NCBI GenBank assembly: GCA_902406135.1
Contig: CABPCX010000009.1
Span: 1 to 16,979 of the forward strand
Length of the DNA stretch: 16,979 nt
DNA from: an uncultured Eubacteriales bacterium
GTDB taxonomy: Bacteria; Bacillota; Clostridia; Lachnospirales; Anaerotignaceae
Reading direction: 5' to 3'
Positions 6,426 through 15,052 of the stretch are shown here, piece after piece (position 1 is the stretch's first letter; the number at the start of each line of letters is the position of its first letter). The position numbers and the translations under genes were made by a program. Below the pieces are notes generated by a model, which was given only the letters and a program-made list of their open reading frames with translations, was not told the origin of the DNA and made no database searches.

Positions 6426-7541
6426 ATGGATAAAATAAAATATATCAAAAACGATGAAGAAGCGGTGCTCCGCTTCAAAAACCTTTATAAACAGTATGGT
6501 TACAAGCAGTATAAGATGAGTAAGTTTGAGGAATACGACCTCTATGCGGAGAACAAAAATTTCCTTATGAACAGTAATATAATTACTTTTACTGACCTTA
6601 ACGGAAAGCTTATGGCTCTCAAACCCGACGTTACTTTGTCCATTGCAAAAAACGTAAAAAATACAGACGGAGTACAGAAGCTGTATTACAGTGAAAATGT
6701 ATACAGAGCCAGAAAGGGCGGCAACGAATTTAAGGAAATAATGCAGACTGGACTTGAATGTATGGGCGACATTGATATTTATAATGTCGGAGAAGTACTT
6801 ATGCTGGCTGCAAAGAGCCTTGAGGAAATATCGGACAGTTATATTATAGATATCTCCCATACAGGATTCGTATCGGAACTTTTTAAAGATATTTCAGAGG
6901 ATAAGAGAGAGGTTTTATTGAGCTATGTAAATGCCAAAAATCCTTCAGGCATCAAAAAAGCCTGTGCCCAGTTTGGACTTGGCATAAGTCTTACGGAAAA
7001 GGCGGTAAAACTTGCTTCTCTTTACGGTTCATTTGAGGACGTCATCGATGAGCTTAAAAAACTCAGCATAAATAATAAAACCGATGAAGTCATAGATGAG
7101 CTTGAAGGCATATACAGAATGCTGAAAATATATGATTTAGGAAAAAATATCAATATTGACTTCTCTATAATAAACAATATGAGCTATTACAACGGAATAG
7201 TGTTTAAAGGATATGTATCAGGCATACCCAGCAACATACTTTCGGGAGGAAGATATGATAAACTCCTCCATAAGCTGGGAAAAGATGCGGGAGCCATAGG
7301 ATTTGCACTTTATCTTGATATGCTCGATATGCTTAATATTGAAGATGATGAGTATGATGCAGATGTGCTTATAATGTATGATAAAGAAGTATCTCCGGAA
7401 AAAGTAACTGCGTTGGCAGAGGAGATAACAAAGGGCGGCGAGAGCGTATGCGTACTTACTAAGATGCCGTCAAACGGAAAATATAAAAGAATAGTACGCA
7501 TTACAGAGAGGGGGCTTGAAAGCGTTGAAACAGTGGATTGA
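6426..7541 (+). CDS. hisZ: HisZ, ATP phosphoribosyltransferase regulatory subunit
   Basis: A 371-residue paralogue of histidyl-tRNA synthetase that binds the short HisG and supplies histidine feedback control of the first step of histidine synthesis. It lacks a tRNA anticodon-binding domain but keeps class II synthetase-like motifs: ITFTDLNGKLMALKPDVTLS (about 53-72), a motif 2-like YYSENVYRARKGGNEF (about 87-102), and a motif 3-like LSGGRYDKLLHK with GAIGFAL (about 272-294). ATG 6426 was preferred to ATG 6420 because GGGAG at 6413-6417 lies 8 bases from the former but only 2 from the latter. It is the first gene of the his operon. The next gene, a short-form HisG, confirms the HisZ call over a true hisS. 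Confidence 0.93.
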   Translation: MDKIKYIKNDEEAVLRFKNLYKQYGYKQYKMSKFEEYDLYAENKNFLMNSNIITFTDLNGKLMALKPDVTLSIAKNVKNTDGVQKLYYSENVYRARKGGNEFKEIMQTGLECMGDIDIYNVGEVLMLAAKSLEEISDSYIIDISHTGFVSELFKDISEDKREVLLSYVNAKNPSGIKKACAQFGLGISLTEKAVKLASLYGSFEDVIDELKKLSINNKTDEVIDELEGIYRMLKIYDLGKNINIDFSIINNMSYYNGIVFKGYVSGIPSNILSGGRYDKLLHKLGKDAGAIGFALYLDMLDMLNIEDDEYDADVLIMYDKEVSPEKVTALAEEITKGGESVCVLTKMPSNGKYKRIVRITERGLESVETVD

Positions 7542-8166
7542 TGTTGCGCTTCCCAAGGGTCGTCTTGGAGAAAATGTATATAAGATATTTGATGAGGCAG
7601 GATACAGCTGCCCTTCCATACTTGAGACAAACAGAAAACTTATATTTGAAAATGAGGAAAACAGAGTTAGATACTTTTGGGTAAAACCGTCTGACGTTGC
7701 CATATATGTTGAAAGAGGAGCCGCAGACGTAGGTGTTGCCGGAAAGGACATAATACTTGAATATGAACCCGATGTTTTTGAGCTGGCGGATTTGAATATG
7801 GGTAAATGCAGAATGTGTGTTGCCGGACATAAGGGATTCCGTGACAATACCGCAAGAACATTAAGGGTTGCTACAAAATTCCCTAATATAGCGAAAGAAT
7901 ACTATGCTAAAAAGAGCAGACAGATAGATATAATCAAGCTTAACGGCTCCATAGAGCTGGCACCCATACTCAGAATGAGTGACGTTATAGTCGATATCGT
8001 GGAGACAGGCACTACACTTAAGGAAAACAATCTTGAAGTCCTTGAGGAAATCCTTCCCATAAGTGCAAGACTTATATCAAATAAAGTCAGCTATAAATTT
8101 AAGAATAATGAGATAATGGAACTTTGTGACAGAATCAATGAGATATGCAGCAGAGGTGATGAGTGA
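7516..8166 (+). CDS. hisG: HisG, ATP phosphoribosyltransferase catalytic subunit, short form
   Basis: Condenses ATP with PRPP to phosphoribosyl-ATP, the committed step. At 216 residues it is the short (HisG-S) form without the C-terminal ACT-like regulatory domain, so it needs HisZ, encoded just upstream. Visible signatures are ALPKGRLGE (11-19), GVAGKDI (73-79), and the PRPP-binding segment VDIVETGTTL (159-168). The start is TTG 7516, giving a 26-base overlap with hisZ. A TTG at 7525 would put the purine-rich stretch GAGAGGGGG (7506-7514) at a more usual distance and shorten the protein by three residues; both are compatible with the family. The overlap implies translational coupling with hisZ. 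Confidence 0.95.
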   Translation: MKALKQWIDVALPKGRLGENVYKIFDEAGYSCPSILETNRKLIFENEENRVRYFWVKPSDVAIYVERGAADVGVAGKDIILEYEPDVFELADLNMGKCRMCVAGHKGFRDNTARTLRVATKFPNIAKEYYAKKSRQIDIIKLNGSIELAPILRMSDVIVDIVETGTTLKENNLEVLEEILPISARLISNKVSYKFKNNEIMELCDRINEICSRGDE

Positions 8167-9446
8167 TGATAAAAATAATGGACTATTCCTGCACAAGCAG
8201 TGAAGAAATATTTGCAAGAGGAATGAGTGCAACAGGAGTAGAGGAAACGGTTGCGGCAATAATTGCCGATATAAAGGAAAACAAAGATAAGGCGCTTTTC
8301 AAATACTGCGAAAAATTTGACAATACCGTTACCGATAATCTTGAGGTTACCAAAGAAGAAATAGATGAAGCCTTTGAATTAGTAGATAAGGAACTTATCG
8401 AAGTAATGAAAAAGGCAAGGGACAATATTTATGATTATCACAAACACCAGGTAAGAAACAGCTTTGTAATAGCTGAAAAAGACGGTATCGTTTTGGGACA
8501 GAAGGTTACACCCCTTGAAAGAGCGGGAATATATGTACCGGGAGGCACAGCTGCATACCCTTCTACAGTGCTTATGAATACTATACCCGCAAAAATAGCG
8601 GGAGTAAAAGAAATAATTATGACATCGCCTGCAAAGGAAGGAAAAATAAATCCTGTTATACTTGCAGCTGCAAAGATTGCCGGGGCTGACAGGATATTCA
8701 AAGCGGGAGGAGCTCAGGCTGTAGCGGCTATGGCCTACGGTACGGAATCCATTCCTAAGGTGGATAAAATCGTAGGACCCGGAAATGCCTTTGTTGCAGA
8801 GGCAAAGAAGCAGGTATTTGGTCTTGTTGACATCGATATGATAGCCGGACCCAGTGAAATACTTGTTATAGCCGACGGCACATGTGACCCTAAAACCGTT
8901 GCGGCGGATATGCTTTCACAGGCAGAACATGATAAACTTGCCAGTGCGGTGCTTGTTACGGACAGCAGAGAGCTTGCCGAAAAGACTGCCATTGAAATAG
9001 ACAGACAGCTCAAACTTCTTCCAAGACGTGAGATAGCAGAGCCTTCTATCGAAAATAACGGAAAAATTATTATAGCCGAATCTATCTTACAGGCCATAGA
9101 TATAGCCAATGAGATAGCTCCTGAGCATCTTGAAGTATGTGTGGACAATCCTTTTGATTATCTGGATAAAATTAAAAATGCGGGTTCAATCTTTTTGGGC
9201 AAAAACTGTCCTGAGGCCCTTGGCGATTATTTTGCAGGACCAAACCACACACTTCCCACCAGCGGAACAGCCAAATTCTCAAGTCCGCTGTCAGTTGATG
9301 ATTTTGTAAAGAAATCGGCATTTACTTATTATACAAAGGACGCTCTGTCAAAGGTATGTGACGATATAGCATGCTTTGCAGAGAAGGAGGGACTGAGCGG
9401 ACACGCCAGATCAGCACTTGTGAGATTTGATAAAGCCGGTATTTAA
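8166..9446 (+). CDS. hisD: HisD, histidinol dehydrogenase
   Basis: A zinc enzyme of 426 residues that oxidises L-histidinol through the aldehyde to L-histidine with two NAD+, the last two steps. Family blocks run in order: KVTPLERAGIYVPGGTAAYP, VGPGNAFVAEAKKQVFG, DMIAGPSEILVIAD, MLSQAEHDKLASA (Gln and His of the zinc site near 252 and 255), APEHLEV (catalytic Glu-His pair near 320-321), GDYFAGPNHTLPTSG (zinc Asp near 354), and a C-terminal GLSGHARS supplying the last His. ATG 8166 overlaps the hisG stop as TGATG, with AGAGG at 8152-8156. GTG at 8163 would add one residue and is also possible. Residue numbers refer to ATG 8166. Confidence 0.96.
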   Translation: MIKIMDYSCTSSEEIFARGMSATGVEETVAAIIADIKENKDKALFKYCEKFDNTVTDNLEVTKEEIDEAFELVDKELIEVMKKARDNIYDYHKHQVRNSFVIAEKDGIVLGQKVTPLERAGIYVPGGTAAYPSTVLMNTIPAKIAGVKEIIMTSPAKEGKINPVILAAAKIAGADRIFKAGGAQAVAAMAYGTESIPKVDKIVGPGNAFVAEAKKQVFGLVDIDMIAGPSEILVIADGTCDPKTVAADMLSQAEHDKLASAVLVTDSRELAEKTAIEIDRQLKLLPRREIAEPSIENNGKIIIAESILQAIDIANEIAPEHLEVCVDNPFDYLDKIKNAGSIFLGKNCPEALGDYFAGPNHTLPTSGTAKFSSPLSVDDFVKKSAFTYYTKDALSKVCDDIACFAEKEGLSGHARSALVRFDKAGI

Positions 9447-9459
9447 GGGGGAGTTAAAA

Positions 9460-10530
9460 ATGAGCAGATTTATGGATGAAAAATATTCTTCCCTTGAAGA
9501 GTATGTTCCCGGGGAACAGCCCACGGATATGCAGTATATAAAGCTTAATACAAATGAGTCGCCTTTTCCTCCGTCACCCTTAGTGGCGCAGGCCATAACA
9601 AAGCAGGAAATCGATATGCTTGAGCTTTATCCTGACCCGGAATGTAAATCACTTATCAAAAAACTGGCCGATATATACGGTTTTGATAAAGAAAATATTT
9701 TTGTCGGAAACGGTTCTGATGAGATACTGAATTTTGCATTTATGGCTTTCTGCCAGAATGGAGTAGCATTTGCCGATATAACCTATGGATTTTATCAGGT
9801 GTTTGCTGACCTTTACGGCATCAAGGCAGATGTAAAACCTCTTAAAGAAGACTTTTCCATTGACCCGGCCGACTATATGGGAATAGGAAAGGCTGTGTTT
9901 ATAGCCAATCCAAACGCCCCTACGGGTATGATACTTTCTGTGGAGGACATAGAAAAGATAGTTATTTCAAACCCTGACAATGTGGTAGTTGTTGATGAGG
10001 CTTACATAGACTTTGGCGGAAAAAGTGCTGTCGACCTTGTAAGAAAGTATGACAATGTGCTTATTGTGAGGACATATTCAAAATCACGCTCACTGGCGGG
10101 AGGAAGACTTGGTTTTTCCATAGGCTCAAAGGAGATAACTTCAGACCTTAAAAAATTAAAATTTTCCACAAATCCCTATAATATAAACAGGCTTACTCTT
10201 CTTGCGGGGGAGGCCAGTCTTTATGACCAGAATTATTATAAGGAAAACTGTGCAAAAATAATAATGAACAGAGAATATACAAGAAATGAGCTTGACAGAA
10301 TGGGATTTGTTACACTCCCGTCCATAACAAACTTCCTTTTCACAAAGCATCCGTCAATTTCAGGAGAAAAATTTTATGAAAAACTGAAAGAAAACGGAAT
10401 TCTTGTTAGACACTTTAAAAAGGACAGAATCAAGGACTATGTGAGAGTTACCATAGGCACATACGACCAGATGAAGGCTTTTGTGTCAGAAGCCAGATAT
10501 ATACTTGAAAGAGAGGAGAGGGGCAAGTGA
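9460..10530 (+). CDS. hisC: HisC, histidinol-phosphate aminotransferase
   Basis: A PLP-dependent fold type I aminotransferase of 356 residues, converting imidazole-acetol phosphate and glutamate to histidinol phosphate and 2-oxoglutarate. It opens with the HisC hallmark KLNTNESPFPPSP, followed by LYPDPECKSLIKKLA, VGNGSDEI, NPNAPTG, VVDEAYIDF, and the PLP lysine near residue 208 in TYSKSRSLAGGRLGF. ATG 9460 was chosen because AGGGGGAG (9446-9453) lies 6 bases upstream, immediately behind the hisD stop; an upstream in-frame ATG at 9427 lies inside hisD without a ribosome site. A related tyrosine/phenylalanine aminotransferase activity cannot be excluded from sequence, but the operon position fixes the main role. 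Confidence 0.95.
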   Translation: MSRFMDEKYSSLEEYVPGEQPTDMQYIKLNTNESPFPPSPLVAQAITKQEIDMLELYPDPECKSLIKKLADIYGFDKENIFVGNGSDEILNFAFMAFCQNGVAFADITYGFYQVFADLYGIKADVKPLKEDFSIDPADYMGIGKAVFIANPNAPTGMILSVEDIEKIVISNPDNVVVVDEAYIDFGGKSAVDLVRKYDNVLIVRTYSKSRSLAGGRLGFSIGSKEITSDLKKLKFSTNPYNINRLTLLAGEASLYDQNYYKENCAKIIMNREYTRNELDRMGFVTLPSITNFLFTKHPSISGEKFYEKLKENGILVRHFKKDRIKDYVRVTIGTYDQMKAFVSEARYILEREERGK

Positions 10531-11114
10531 GAACAGCCGAAATAAGGAGAAAAACTGCTGAGACCGACATACAGCTTGATTTGAATATTGACGGAAGCGG
10601 AAAGAGCGAAATAAGTACCGGAGTCGGTTTTCTTGACCATATGCTCACTCTTTTTTCACGCCATGGAAGATTTGATTTGAATCTGGTGTGTAAAGGCGAT
10701 GTGGATGTTGACGACCATCATAGTGTTGAAGATATAGGTATCTGCCTTGGAAAAGCCTTTGCGGAGGCAGCAGGGGATATGAGAGGCATAAAAAGATATG
10801 GCAGTATGATACTTCCTATGGACGAAACGCTTATTTTATGTGCTGTAGATATAAGCGGAAGGTCATATTTGAATTTTGGGCTTGATATACCAACAGAAAA
10901 GGTAGGTACATTCGATACAGAACTTGCAGAAGAATTTTTTCAGGCATTTGTGAGAAATTTTCCTATAACTCTGCATATAAAACAGCTTGAAGGAAAAAAC
11001 TCACATCATATAATAGAAGGCACTTTTAAAGCTTTTGGACGAGCTATGAAAAATGCCATTGAAAAGGACATAAAATATGCTGACGAAATACCGTCTACAA
11101 AAGGGGTGCTGTGA
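10527..11114 (+). CDS. hisB: HisB, imidazoleglycerol-phosphate dehydratase (monofunctional)
   Basis: Dehydrates imidazoleglycerol phosphate to imidazole-acetol phosphate using Mn2+. The 195-residue length matches the monofunctional enzyme, without the N-terminal phosphatase domain of the enterobacterial HisB. Metal-binding signatures are GFLDHML (His38), DDHHSVEDIG (His64, His65, Glu68), and the second-half repeat NSHHIIEGTFKAFGRA. GTG 10527 overlaps the hisC TGA in GTGA, with GAGGAGAGGGG at 10513-10523 as ribosome site. Because this HisB has no phosphatase, a separate histidinol phosphatase is needed, and it is found at the end of the operon (13892). Confidence 0.96.
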   Translation: MRTAEIRRKTAETDIQLDLNIDGSGKSEISTGVGFLDHMLTLFSRHGRFDLNLVCKGDVDVDDHHSVEDIGICLGKAFAEAAGDMRGIKRYGSMILPMDETLILCAVDISGRSYLNFGLDIPTEKVGTFDTELAEEFFQAFVRNFPITLHIKQLEGKNSHHIIEGTFKAFGRAMKNAIEKDIKYADEIPSTKGVL

Positions 11115-11731
11115 TGATAGCGATAATTGATTACGGAGTGGGAAATTTGTTTTCTCTTAAAAGTTCCTTTGCGTTTATAGATAAGGAAGCTGTCGTGACA
11201 GGTGACCCTGAGGTAATTGAAAAATGTGACAGAATAATACTTCCCGGAGTCGGAGCCTTTTCCGATGCGGCAAAAAAGCTTAAGGAAAGCGGACTTGGGG
11301 ATGTTGTAAAGGAGCAGGCGGCTAAGGGAAAACCTGTACTTGGCATATGTCTTGGTATGCAGCTTCTTTTTGAAAAAAGTTATGAATACGGAGAACATGA
11401 GGGACTTGGACTTATAAAAGGAAATGTAAGGCCCATAGCCGATGTGGTTGGAAAAGATTTAAAGATACCTCATATTGGCTGGAATGCACTTATTTTCCCT
11501 AAAGACAAGGAAAAGAGCCCTCTCTATAAGTATACCGATGAGGGAGACTTTGTATATTTTGTTCATTCATATTATGCGGCAGACTGTGATGAGAGTATAA
11601 CAGCCGTATCAGAATACGGTGCTATGATAACTGCCTCTGTACAGAATGGCAACATATACGGGGCTCAGTTTCATCCGGAAAAAAGCGGAAATGTAGGGCT
11701 TGGGATACTTAAGGCTTTTTGTGAGATATAA
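11114..11731 (+). CDS. hisH: HisH, glutaminase subunit of imidazoleglycerol-phosphate synthase
   Basis: A class I glutamine amidotransferase of 205 residues that releases ammonia from glutamine and channels it to HisF. The triad is visible: Cys79 in GICLGMQLLFEKS, and His187 and Glu189 in AQFHPEKSGNVG. The oxyanion segment LPGVGAFSDA and the HisH-specific HIGWNAL are also present. ATG 11114 overlaps the hisB stop in TGATG, with AAGGGG (11101-11106) as ribosome site; GTG 11111 would add one residue. HisF is encoded two genes downstream, after hisA. Confidence 0.96.
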   Translation: MIAIIDYGVGNLFSLKSSFAFIDKEAVVTGDPEVIEKCDRIILPGVGAFSDAAKKLKESGLGDVVKEQAAKGKPVLGICLGMQLLFEKSYEYGEHEGLGLIKGNVRPIADVVGKDLKIPHIGWNALIFPKDKEKSPLYKYTDEGDFVYFVHSYYAADCDESITAVSEYGAMITASVQNGNIYGAQFHPEKSGNVGLGILKAFCEI

Positions 11732-11743
11732 AGGAGGATAATT

Positions 11744-12469
11744 ATGTATATATTACCTGCTATAGATTTATATAACGGTTCAGCCGTACGTCTTTCAAAG
11801 GGCGATTATAACAATATGACTGTTTATAGTAACAATCCTCCGGAATTTGCGGAAAAATTCCAGAAAAGCGGGGCTGAATACCTTCATGTAGTTGACCTTG
11901 AAGGAGCTAAAGACGGTACCACAGCAAACTTTGACACAGTTAAGGCCATCATCGATAAAACGGATATGAAAGTTGAGATAGGCGGAGGTATAAGAACCGA
12001 CGCGGTTATCAAAAAGTATATCGATGCCGGAGTATCCAGAGTTATTCTTGGTACGGGAGCGGTAATGGACAGCCTGTTCTTGGAAAGGTCCGTAAGGAAT
12101 TATGGGGATAAAATAGCCGTAGGTGTGGATATTAAGGGAGATTACGTTGCCATCAAGGGATGGCTTGAAGTAACGGAAGTAAAATGCTTTGATTTCTGCA
12201 GAGGCCTTGAGAGAATAGGCGTAAAAACCATAATCTGTACCGATATATCCAAGGACGGAATGCTTGGAGGAACAAATGTAGAGCTTTATAAAAAGCTTAA
12301 TGATATGTTTGACTTAAATATAATAGCTTCCGGAGGAGTTTCTTCGATAGATGACATAAAGAAGCTCTCTGAGCTTAATATACACGGTGCCATTTTAGGC
12401 AAAGCTCTCTATGAAGGCACAGTTGACCTTAAGGAAGCGGTCGAAGCAGCCAGGAGGACAGATAAATGA
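11744..12469 (+). CDS. hisA: HisA, ProFAR isomerase
   Basis: A (beta/alpha)8-barrel enzyme of 241 residues that isomerises ProFAR to PRFAR by an Amadori rearrangement. The general acid/base pair is Asp8 in PAIDLYNG and, on strand 5, Asp129 in VGVDIKGDYVA. Phosphate-binding turns are VEIGGGIRT (about 77-85) and ASGGVSS in the second half, reflecting the half-barrel duplication shared with HisF. The ribosome site GGAGG (11733-11737) lies 6 bases before ATG 11744. The 12-base gap after hisH is one of the few non-overlapping junctions of the operon. Confidence 0.96.
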   Translation: MYILPAIDLYNGSAVRLSKGDYNNMTVYSNNPPEFAEKFQKSGAEYLHVVDLEGAKDGTTANFDTVKAIIDKTDMKVEIGGGIRTDAVIKKYIDAGVSRVILGTGAVMDSLFLERSVRNYGDKIAVGVDIKGDYVAIKGWLEVTEVKCFDFCRGLERIGVKTIICTDISKDGMLGGTNVELYKKLNDMFDLNIIASGGVSSIDDIKKLSELNIHGAILGKALYEGTVDLKEAVEAARRTDK

Positions 12470-13224
12470 TAACAAAAAGGATAATACCCTGTCTTGATGT
12501 AAAGGACGGAAGGGTAGTAAAGGGCGTAAAATTTGAGGGAGTTAACGATGTCTCCTCACCCGTCTCACTGGCCGAGTTTTACAGCAAAAGCGGAGCTGAT
12601 GAGCTTGTATTTTATGACATAACCGCGTCAGCCGAGGGCAGAAAACTGTTTACGGACATACTCACCGAAGCGGCAGAAAAAATATTTATACCCCTTACGG
12701 TAGGCGGCGGAATAAATACCGTTGAGGACTTTGACAGGGTGCTTAAATGCGGAGCCGATAAGGTAAGCGTAAATTCTGGAGCCATAAAAAATCCCGCACT
12801 AATATCCGAAGCCGCAAAAAAATACGGAGACCAGTGTGTTGTGCTTTCCGCGGATGTAAAAAGAGTGGACGGAAGATTTACGGTATTTGCCCGCGGAGGC
12901 AGAGACAATACGGGAATGGATGCCATAGAATGGATAAAAAAATGTACTGCCAACGGTGCAGGAGAGATAGTTGTAAACAGTATTGATACCGATGGAGTAA
13001 AGGGCGGATTTGACCTGGAAATGCTTGAGGCGGTCTGCGATGCGGTTTCAGTGCCGGTTATAGCCTCCGGAGGAGCAGGCTGTATAGATGACTTTACAAA
13101 GCTTTTTAAATCTATACCTAAAGTTGATGCCGGCCTTGCGGCTTCCATATTCCACTTTGGAGAGGTAGATATCAAAAACTTGAAGGAAACTCTCAGAAAT
13201 GAGGGCATAAACGTAAGGATATAA
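12466..13224 (+). CDS. hisF: HisF, cyclase subunit of imidazoleglycerol-phosphate synthase
   Basis: A (beta/alpha)8-barrel of 252 residues. With ammonia from HisH it turns PRFAR into imidazoleglycerol phosphate and AICAR. Asp11 in [13 protein letters not shown] and Asp130 in [10 protein letters not shown] match the catalytic pair of characterised HisF proteins at the same numbers. The phosphate loops TVGGGINT and IASGGAG are present. The N-terminal [11 protein letters not shown] and C-terminal AASIFHFGE are diagnostic. It overlaps hisA by four bases (ATGA), with AGGAGG at 12452-12457. Confidence 0.97.
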   Translation: MITKRIIPCLDVKDGRVVKGVKFEGVNDVSSPVSLAEFYSKSGADELVFYDITASAEGRKLFTDILTEAAEKIFIPLTVGGGINTVEDFDRVLKCGADKVSVNSGAIKNPALISEAAKKYGDQCVVLSADVKRVDGRFTVFARGGRDNTGMDAIEWIKKCTANGAGEIVVNSIDTDGVKGGFDLEMLEAVCDAVSVPVIASGGAGCIDDFTKLFKSIPKVDAGLAASIFHFGEVDIKNLKETLRNEGINVRI

Positions 13225-13244
13225 GAAATATAAGGAGAATAATT

Positions 13245-13895
13245 ATGCTTGACATAAATGAACTCAAATTTGATGAAAAGGGACTCATACCCGCTGTAGT
13301 CGTTGATGCCGAAAGCAAAAACGTGCTTACGGTGGCTTATATGAATAAAGAAAGCCTTGAGATAAGTATGAAAGAAGGAAAAACCTGCTTTTGGTCACGC
13401 TCAAGACAGGAGCTTTGGAGAAAGGGAGAAACATCGGGAAATTATCAGCACATAGTAAGTATCACAGCGGACTGTGACAGAGACGCTCTTACTGTTATGG
13501 TGAAAAAAGACGGACCTGCATGCCATCTCGGAACAGATTCCTGCTTTAATGACCTTGTATATAAAAATGATGAAGTTGGATATTTTTCCTATGAAGGGCT
13601 TATGAAACTTATTGAGGGCAGAAAGACAGAGAAAAAAGAGGGCTCATATACAACATATCTTTTTGAAAAAGGAATAGATAAAATACTTAAAAAAGTCGGC
13701 GAAGAAAGCACAGAAGTTATTATCGCAGCCAAGGCCGATGACAAGAAGGAGACCATATACGAAGTGGCAGACCTTTGCTATCACGTTATGGTAATGATGA
13801 TAGAAATGGGTATTTCTATTGATGACATAACAAAAGAGCTGGCAAGCCGTCATGTAATAGACCACAAGGTAAAGCAGGAGAAAATGACAAAATGA
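13245..13895 (+). CDS. hisI: HisIE, fused PRA-CH / PRA-PH bifunctional enzyme
   Basis: A two-domain enzyme of 216 residues. The N-terminal PRA-CH domain (about 1-115) opens the purine ring of phosphoribosyl-AMP. It shows [18 protein letters not shown], an Asp triad (76, 78, 80 in ADCDRDAL) for Mg2+, and Cys77, Cys93 and Cys100 ([11 protein letters not shown]) for Zn2+. The C-terminal PRA-PH domain (about 130-210) removes pyrophosphate from phosphoribosyl-ATP, with [13 protein letters not shown] and [14 protein letters not shown]. The linker is charged and short. The fusion order is the usual bacterial HisI-HisE. AAGGAG at 13231-13236 precedes ATG 13245. Confidence 0.96.
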   Translation: MLDINELKFDEKGLIPAVVVDAESKNVLTVAYMNKESLEISMKEGKTCFWSRSRQELWRKGETSGNYQHIVSITADCDRDALTVMVKKDGPACHLGTDSCFNDLVYKNDEVGYFSYEGLMKLIEGRKTEKKEGSYTTYLFEKGIDKILKKVGEESTEVIIAAKADDKKETIYEVADLCYHVMVMMIEMGISIDDITKELASRHVIDHKVKQEKMTK

Positions 13896-14707
13896 TAAAT
13901 GCTGACTTTCATACGCACAGCACCTATTGTGACGGAAAAAATACTTTAGAGGAAATGCTTGATGCCGCCATTTATAAAAAAATGGCGGCTATAGGTTTTT
14001 CAGGACATTCTCATACTTCATTTGATGAATCCTATTGTATGAGCAAAGAGGATACGGAAAAATATATAAGAGACATCCTTTTGATGAAAAAGAGAAACAA
14101 AGAAAATATTGAAATATATCTCGGCATAGAAAAAGACAGATTTACGGATATGACTGAGTTTGACAGATTTGACTATGTCATAGGTTCTGTTCATTATGTT
14201 TTAAAGGACGGATACTATATACCCGTTGACGAAAGTGCTGATGCATTTAAAGAAAATATTGAAAAATACTATGGCGGGGATTACTATGCCTTCTGCGAAG
14301 ACTATTATGAACTGCTTTCTTCCATTGCAGATGACAGCAGTGTGTCTATAATAGGTCATTTTGACCTTGTGACAAAGTTTAATGAAAATGACTGTATTTT
14401 CGATACCTCGGACAAAAGATATATTTCAGCGGTAAATGAGGCCATATACAGGCTGGCTGCCAGCGGAAAAATACTTGAGATAAATACGGGAGCCATATCC
14501 AGAGGATATAGAAAAGAGCCCTATCCGTCGGAAGATATACTGGTAAAATGGAGAAAACTTGGCGGAAAAATAATTTTTTCAGGAGATGCCCACAGTACGG
14601 AAGGACTGTGCTATGCCTTTGAAAATGCCCGAAAAACGGCGGAAAAATGTGGTTTCAAAAAGGCCTGCGTACTGAAAAATAATGAATTTATAGAAATCTC
14701 TTTGTAA
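13892..14707 (+). CDS. hisK: HisK/HisJ-type histidinol phosphatase (PHP family)
   Basis: A PHP-fold metal phosphatase of 271 residues, hydrolysing histidinol phosphate to histidinol. Metal-binding signatures are [11 protein letters not shown] (His7, His9), [10 protein letters not shown] (His39, His41), [27 protein letters not shown], and the final GDAHS. The order and spacing are those of the HisK/HisJ group rather than of polymerase-type PHP domains. It begins as ATGA overlapping the hisIE stop and is the last gene of the operon, supplying the phosphatase that the monofunctional HisB lacks. No intrinsic terminator follows; the next promoter begins 8 bases after the stop codon. Confidence 0.92.
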   Translation: MINADFHTHSTYCDGKNTLEEMLDAAIYKKMAAIGFSGHSHTSFDESYCMSKEDTEKYIRDILLMKKRNKENIEIYLGIEKDRFTDMTEFDRFDYVIGSVHYVLKDGYYIPVDESADAFKENIEKYYGGDYYAFCEDYYELLSSIADDSSVSIIGHFDLVTKFNENDCIFDTSDKRYISAVNEAIYRLAASGKILEINTGAISRGYRKEPYPSEDILVKWRKLGGKIIFSGDAHSTEGLCYAFENARKTAEKCGFKKACVLKNNEFIEISL

Positions 14708-14714
14708 TTTAGTG

Positions 14715-14742
14715 TTGACATTACAAAAAAGAGAGTTATAAT
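14715..14742 (+). promoter_or_regulatory. Promoter of the T-box/alaA unit
   Basis: Perfect TTGACA (14715-14720), 16-base spacer, perfect TATAAT (14737-14742). The start is predicted near 14749, just ahead of the T-box stem I. It is the strongest promoter match in the window. Confidence 0.82.
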
Positions 14743-14762
14743 ATCGTTATAAATAAATACTG

Positions 14763-15024
14763 TATACAGGCAGTGATGAGAAGGAGTAACCTTATTGCGG
14801 CATTTAAGAGAGAAGACGGAAGGTGCGAGTCTTTATGCGGGTATGGTGAAGCAGTCTCTGAGCTTTGAACCGAAAGCAGCGCGCGTAAGTAGGCTTCAAC
14901 GTGGTTCTCACGTTACAGGGAAGCGGTATGTAAGTACCGGCAGAGAGCAGGTAAATCCTGAATTTAGGTGGTAACACGGACAATTGTTCGCCCTAAGCAT
15001 ATTTTGCTTAGGGCGTTATTTTTT
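14763..15024 (+). promoter_or_regulatory. T-box riboswitch, specifier GCA (alanine)
   Basis: A tRNA-sensing leader that fills the gene-free stretch between hisK and alaA. Stem I has the GTGATGAGAAGGAGTA base (14773-14788), the AGAGAG bulge (14807-14812) and the distal stem AAGAC/GTCTT (14813-14817 with 14829-14833) closing the loop GGAAGGTGCGA. ACCTTATT (14789-14796) pairs with GGTATGGT (14840-14847), leaving GTGAA followed by GCA (14851-14853), where the specifier codon is expected. A later hairpin is AACGTG/CACGTT (14898-14914). The T-box core TTTAGGTGGTAACACGG starts at 14963: TTTAGG can pair with CCTAAG (14992-14997) and AACA with TGTT (14985-14988), leaving TGGT free for the ACCA end of tRNA, which fits the A73 discriminator of tRNA-Ala. 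That antiterminator excludes the terminator at 14989-15024. The alanine reading agrees with the downstream gene; exact boundaries are approximate. Confidence 0.9.
14989..15024 (+). terminator. T-box-controlled terminator upstream of alaA
   Basis: An 11-bp stem, CGCCCTAAGCA (14989-14999) with TGCTTAGGGCG (15005-15015), followed by TTATTTTTT. Its left arm is shared with the antiterminator, so uncharged tRNA binding should dissolve it. It may also be the only terminator for transcripts arriving from the his operon. Confidence 0.92.
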
Positions 15025-15052
15025 GCCACAATTTAAAAAGGAGTGTTAATGA

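Noticed and set aside
6363..6860. Minus-strand frame of 165 codons overlapping the hisZ start
   Set aside because: It covers the his promoter and the start of a well-supported gene, and shows no ribosome site or recognisable domain.
9427..9459. Upstream start (ATG 9427) for hisC
   Set aside because: It lies inside hisD without a ribosome site, while ATG 9460 has AGGGGGAG at the right distance and gives the usual HisC N-terminus.
12612..13208. Minus-strand frame of 198 codons opposite hisF
   Set aside because: It lies entirely within hisF, whose protein is fully recognisable. The composition (Ser/Pro/Ala-rich) is typical of a shadow frame.
14763..15024. Reading the leader hairpins as tRNA genes or a CRISPR repeat
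   Set aside because: There is no cloverleaf with TTCGA-type arm and no regularly spaced repeats. Every conserved element fits a T-box.
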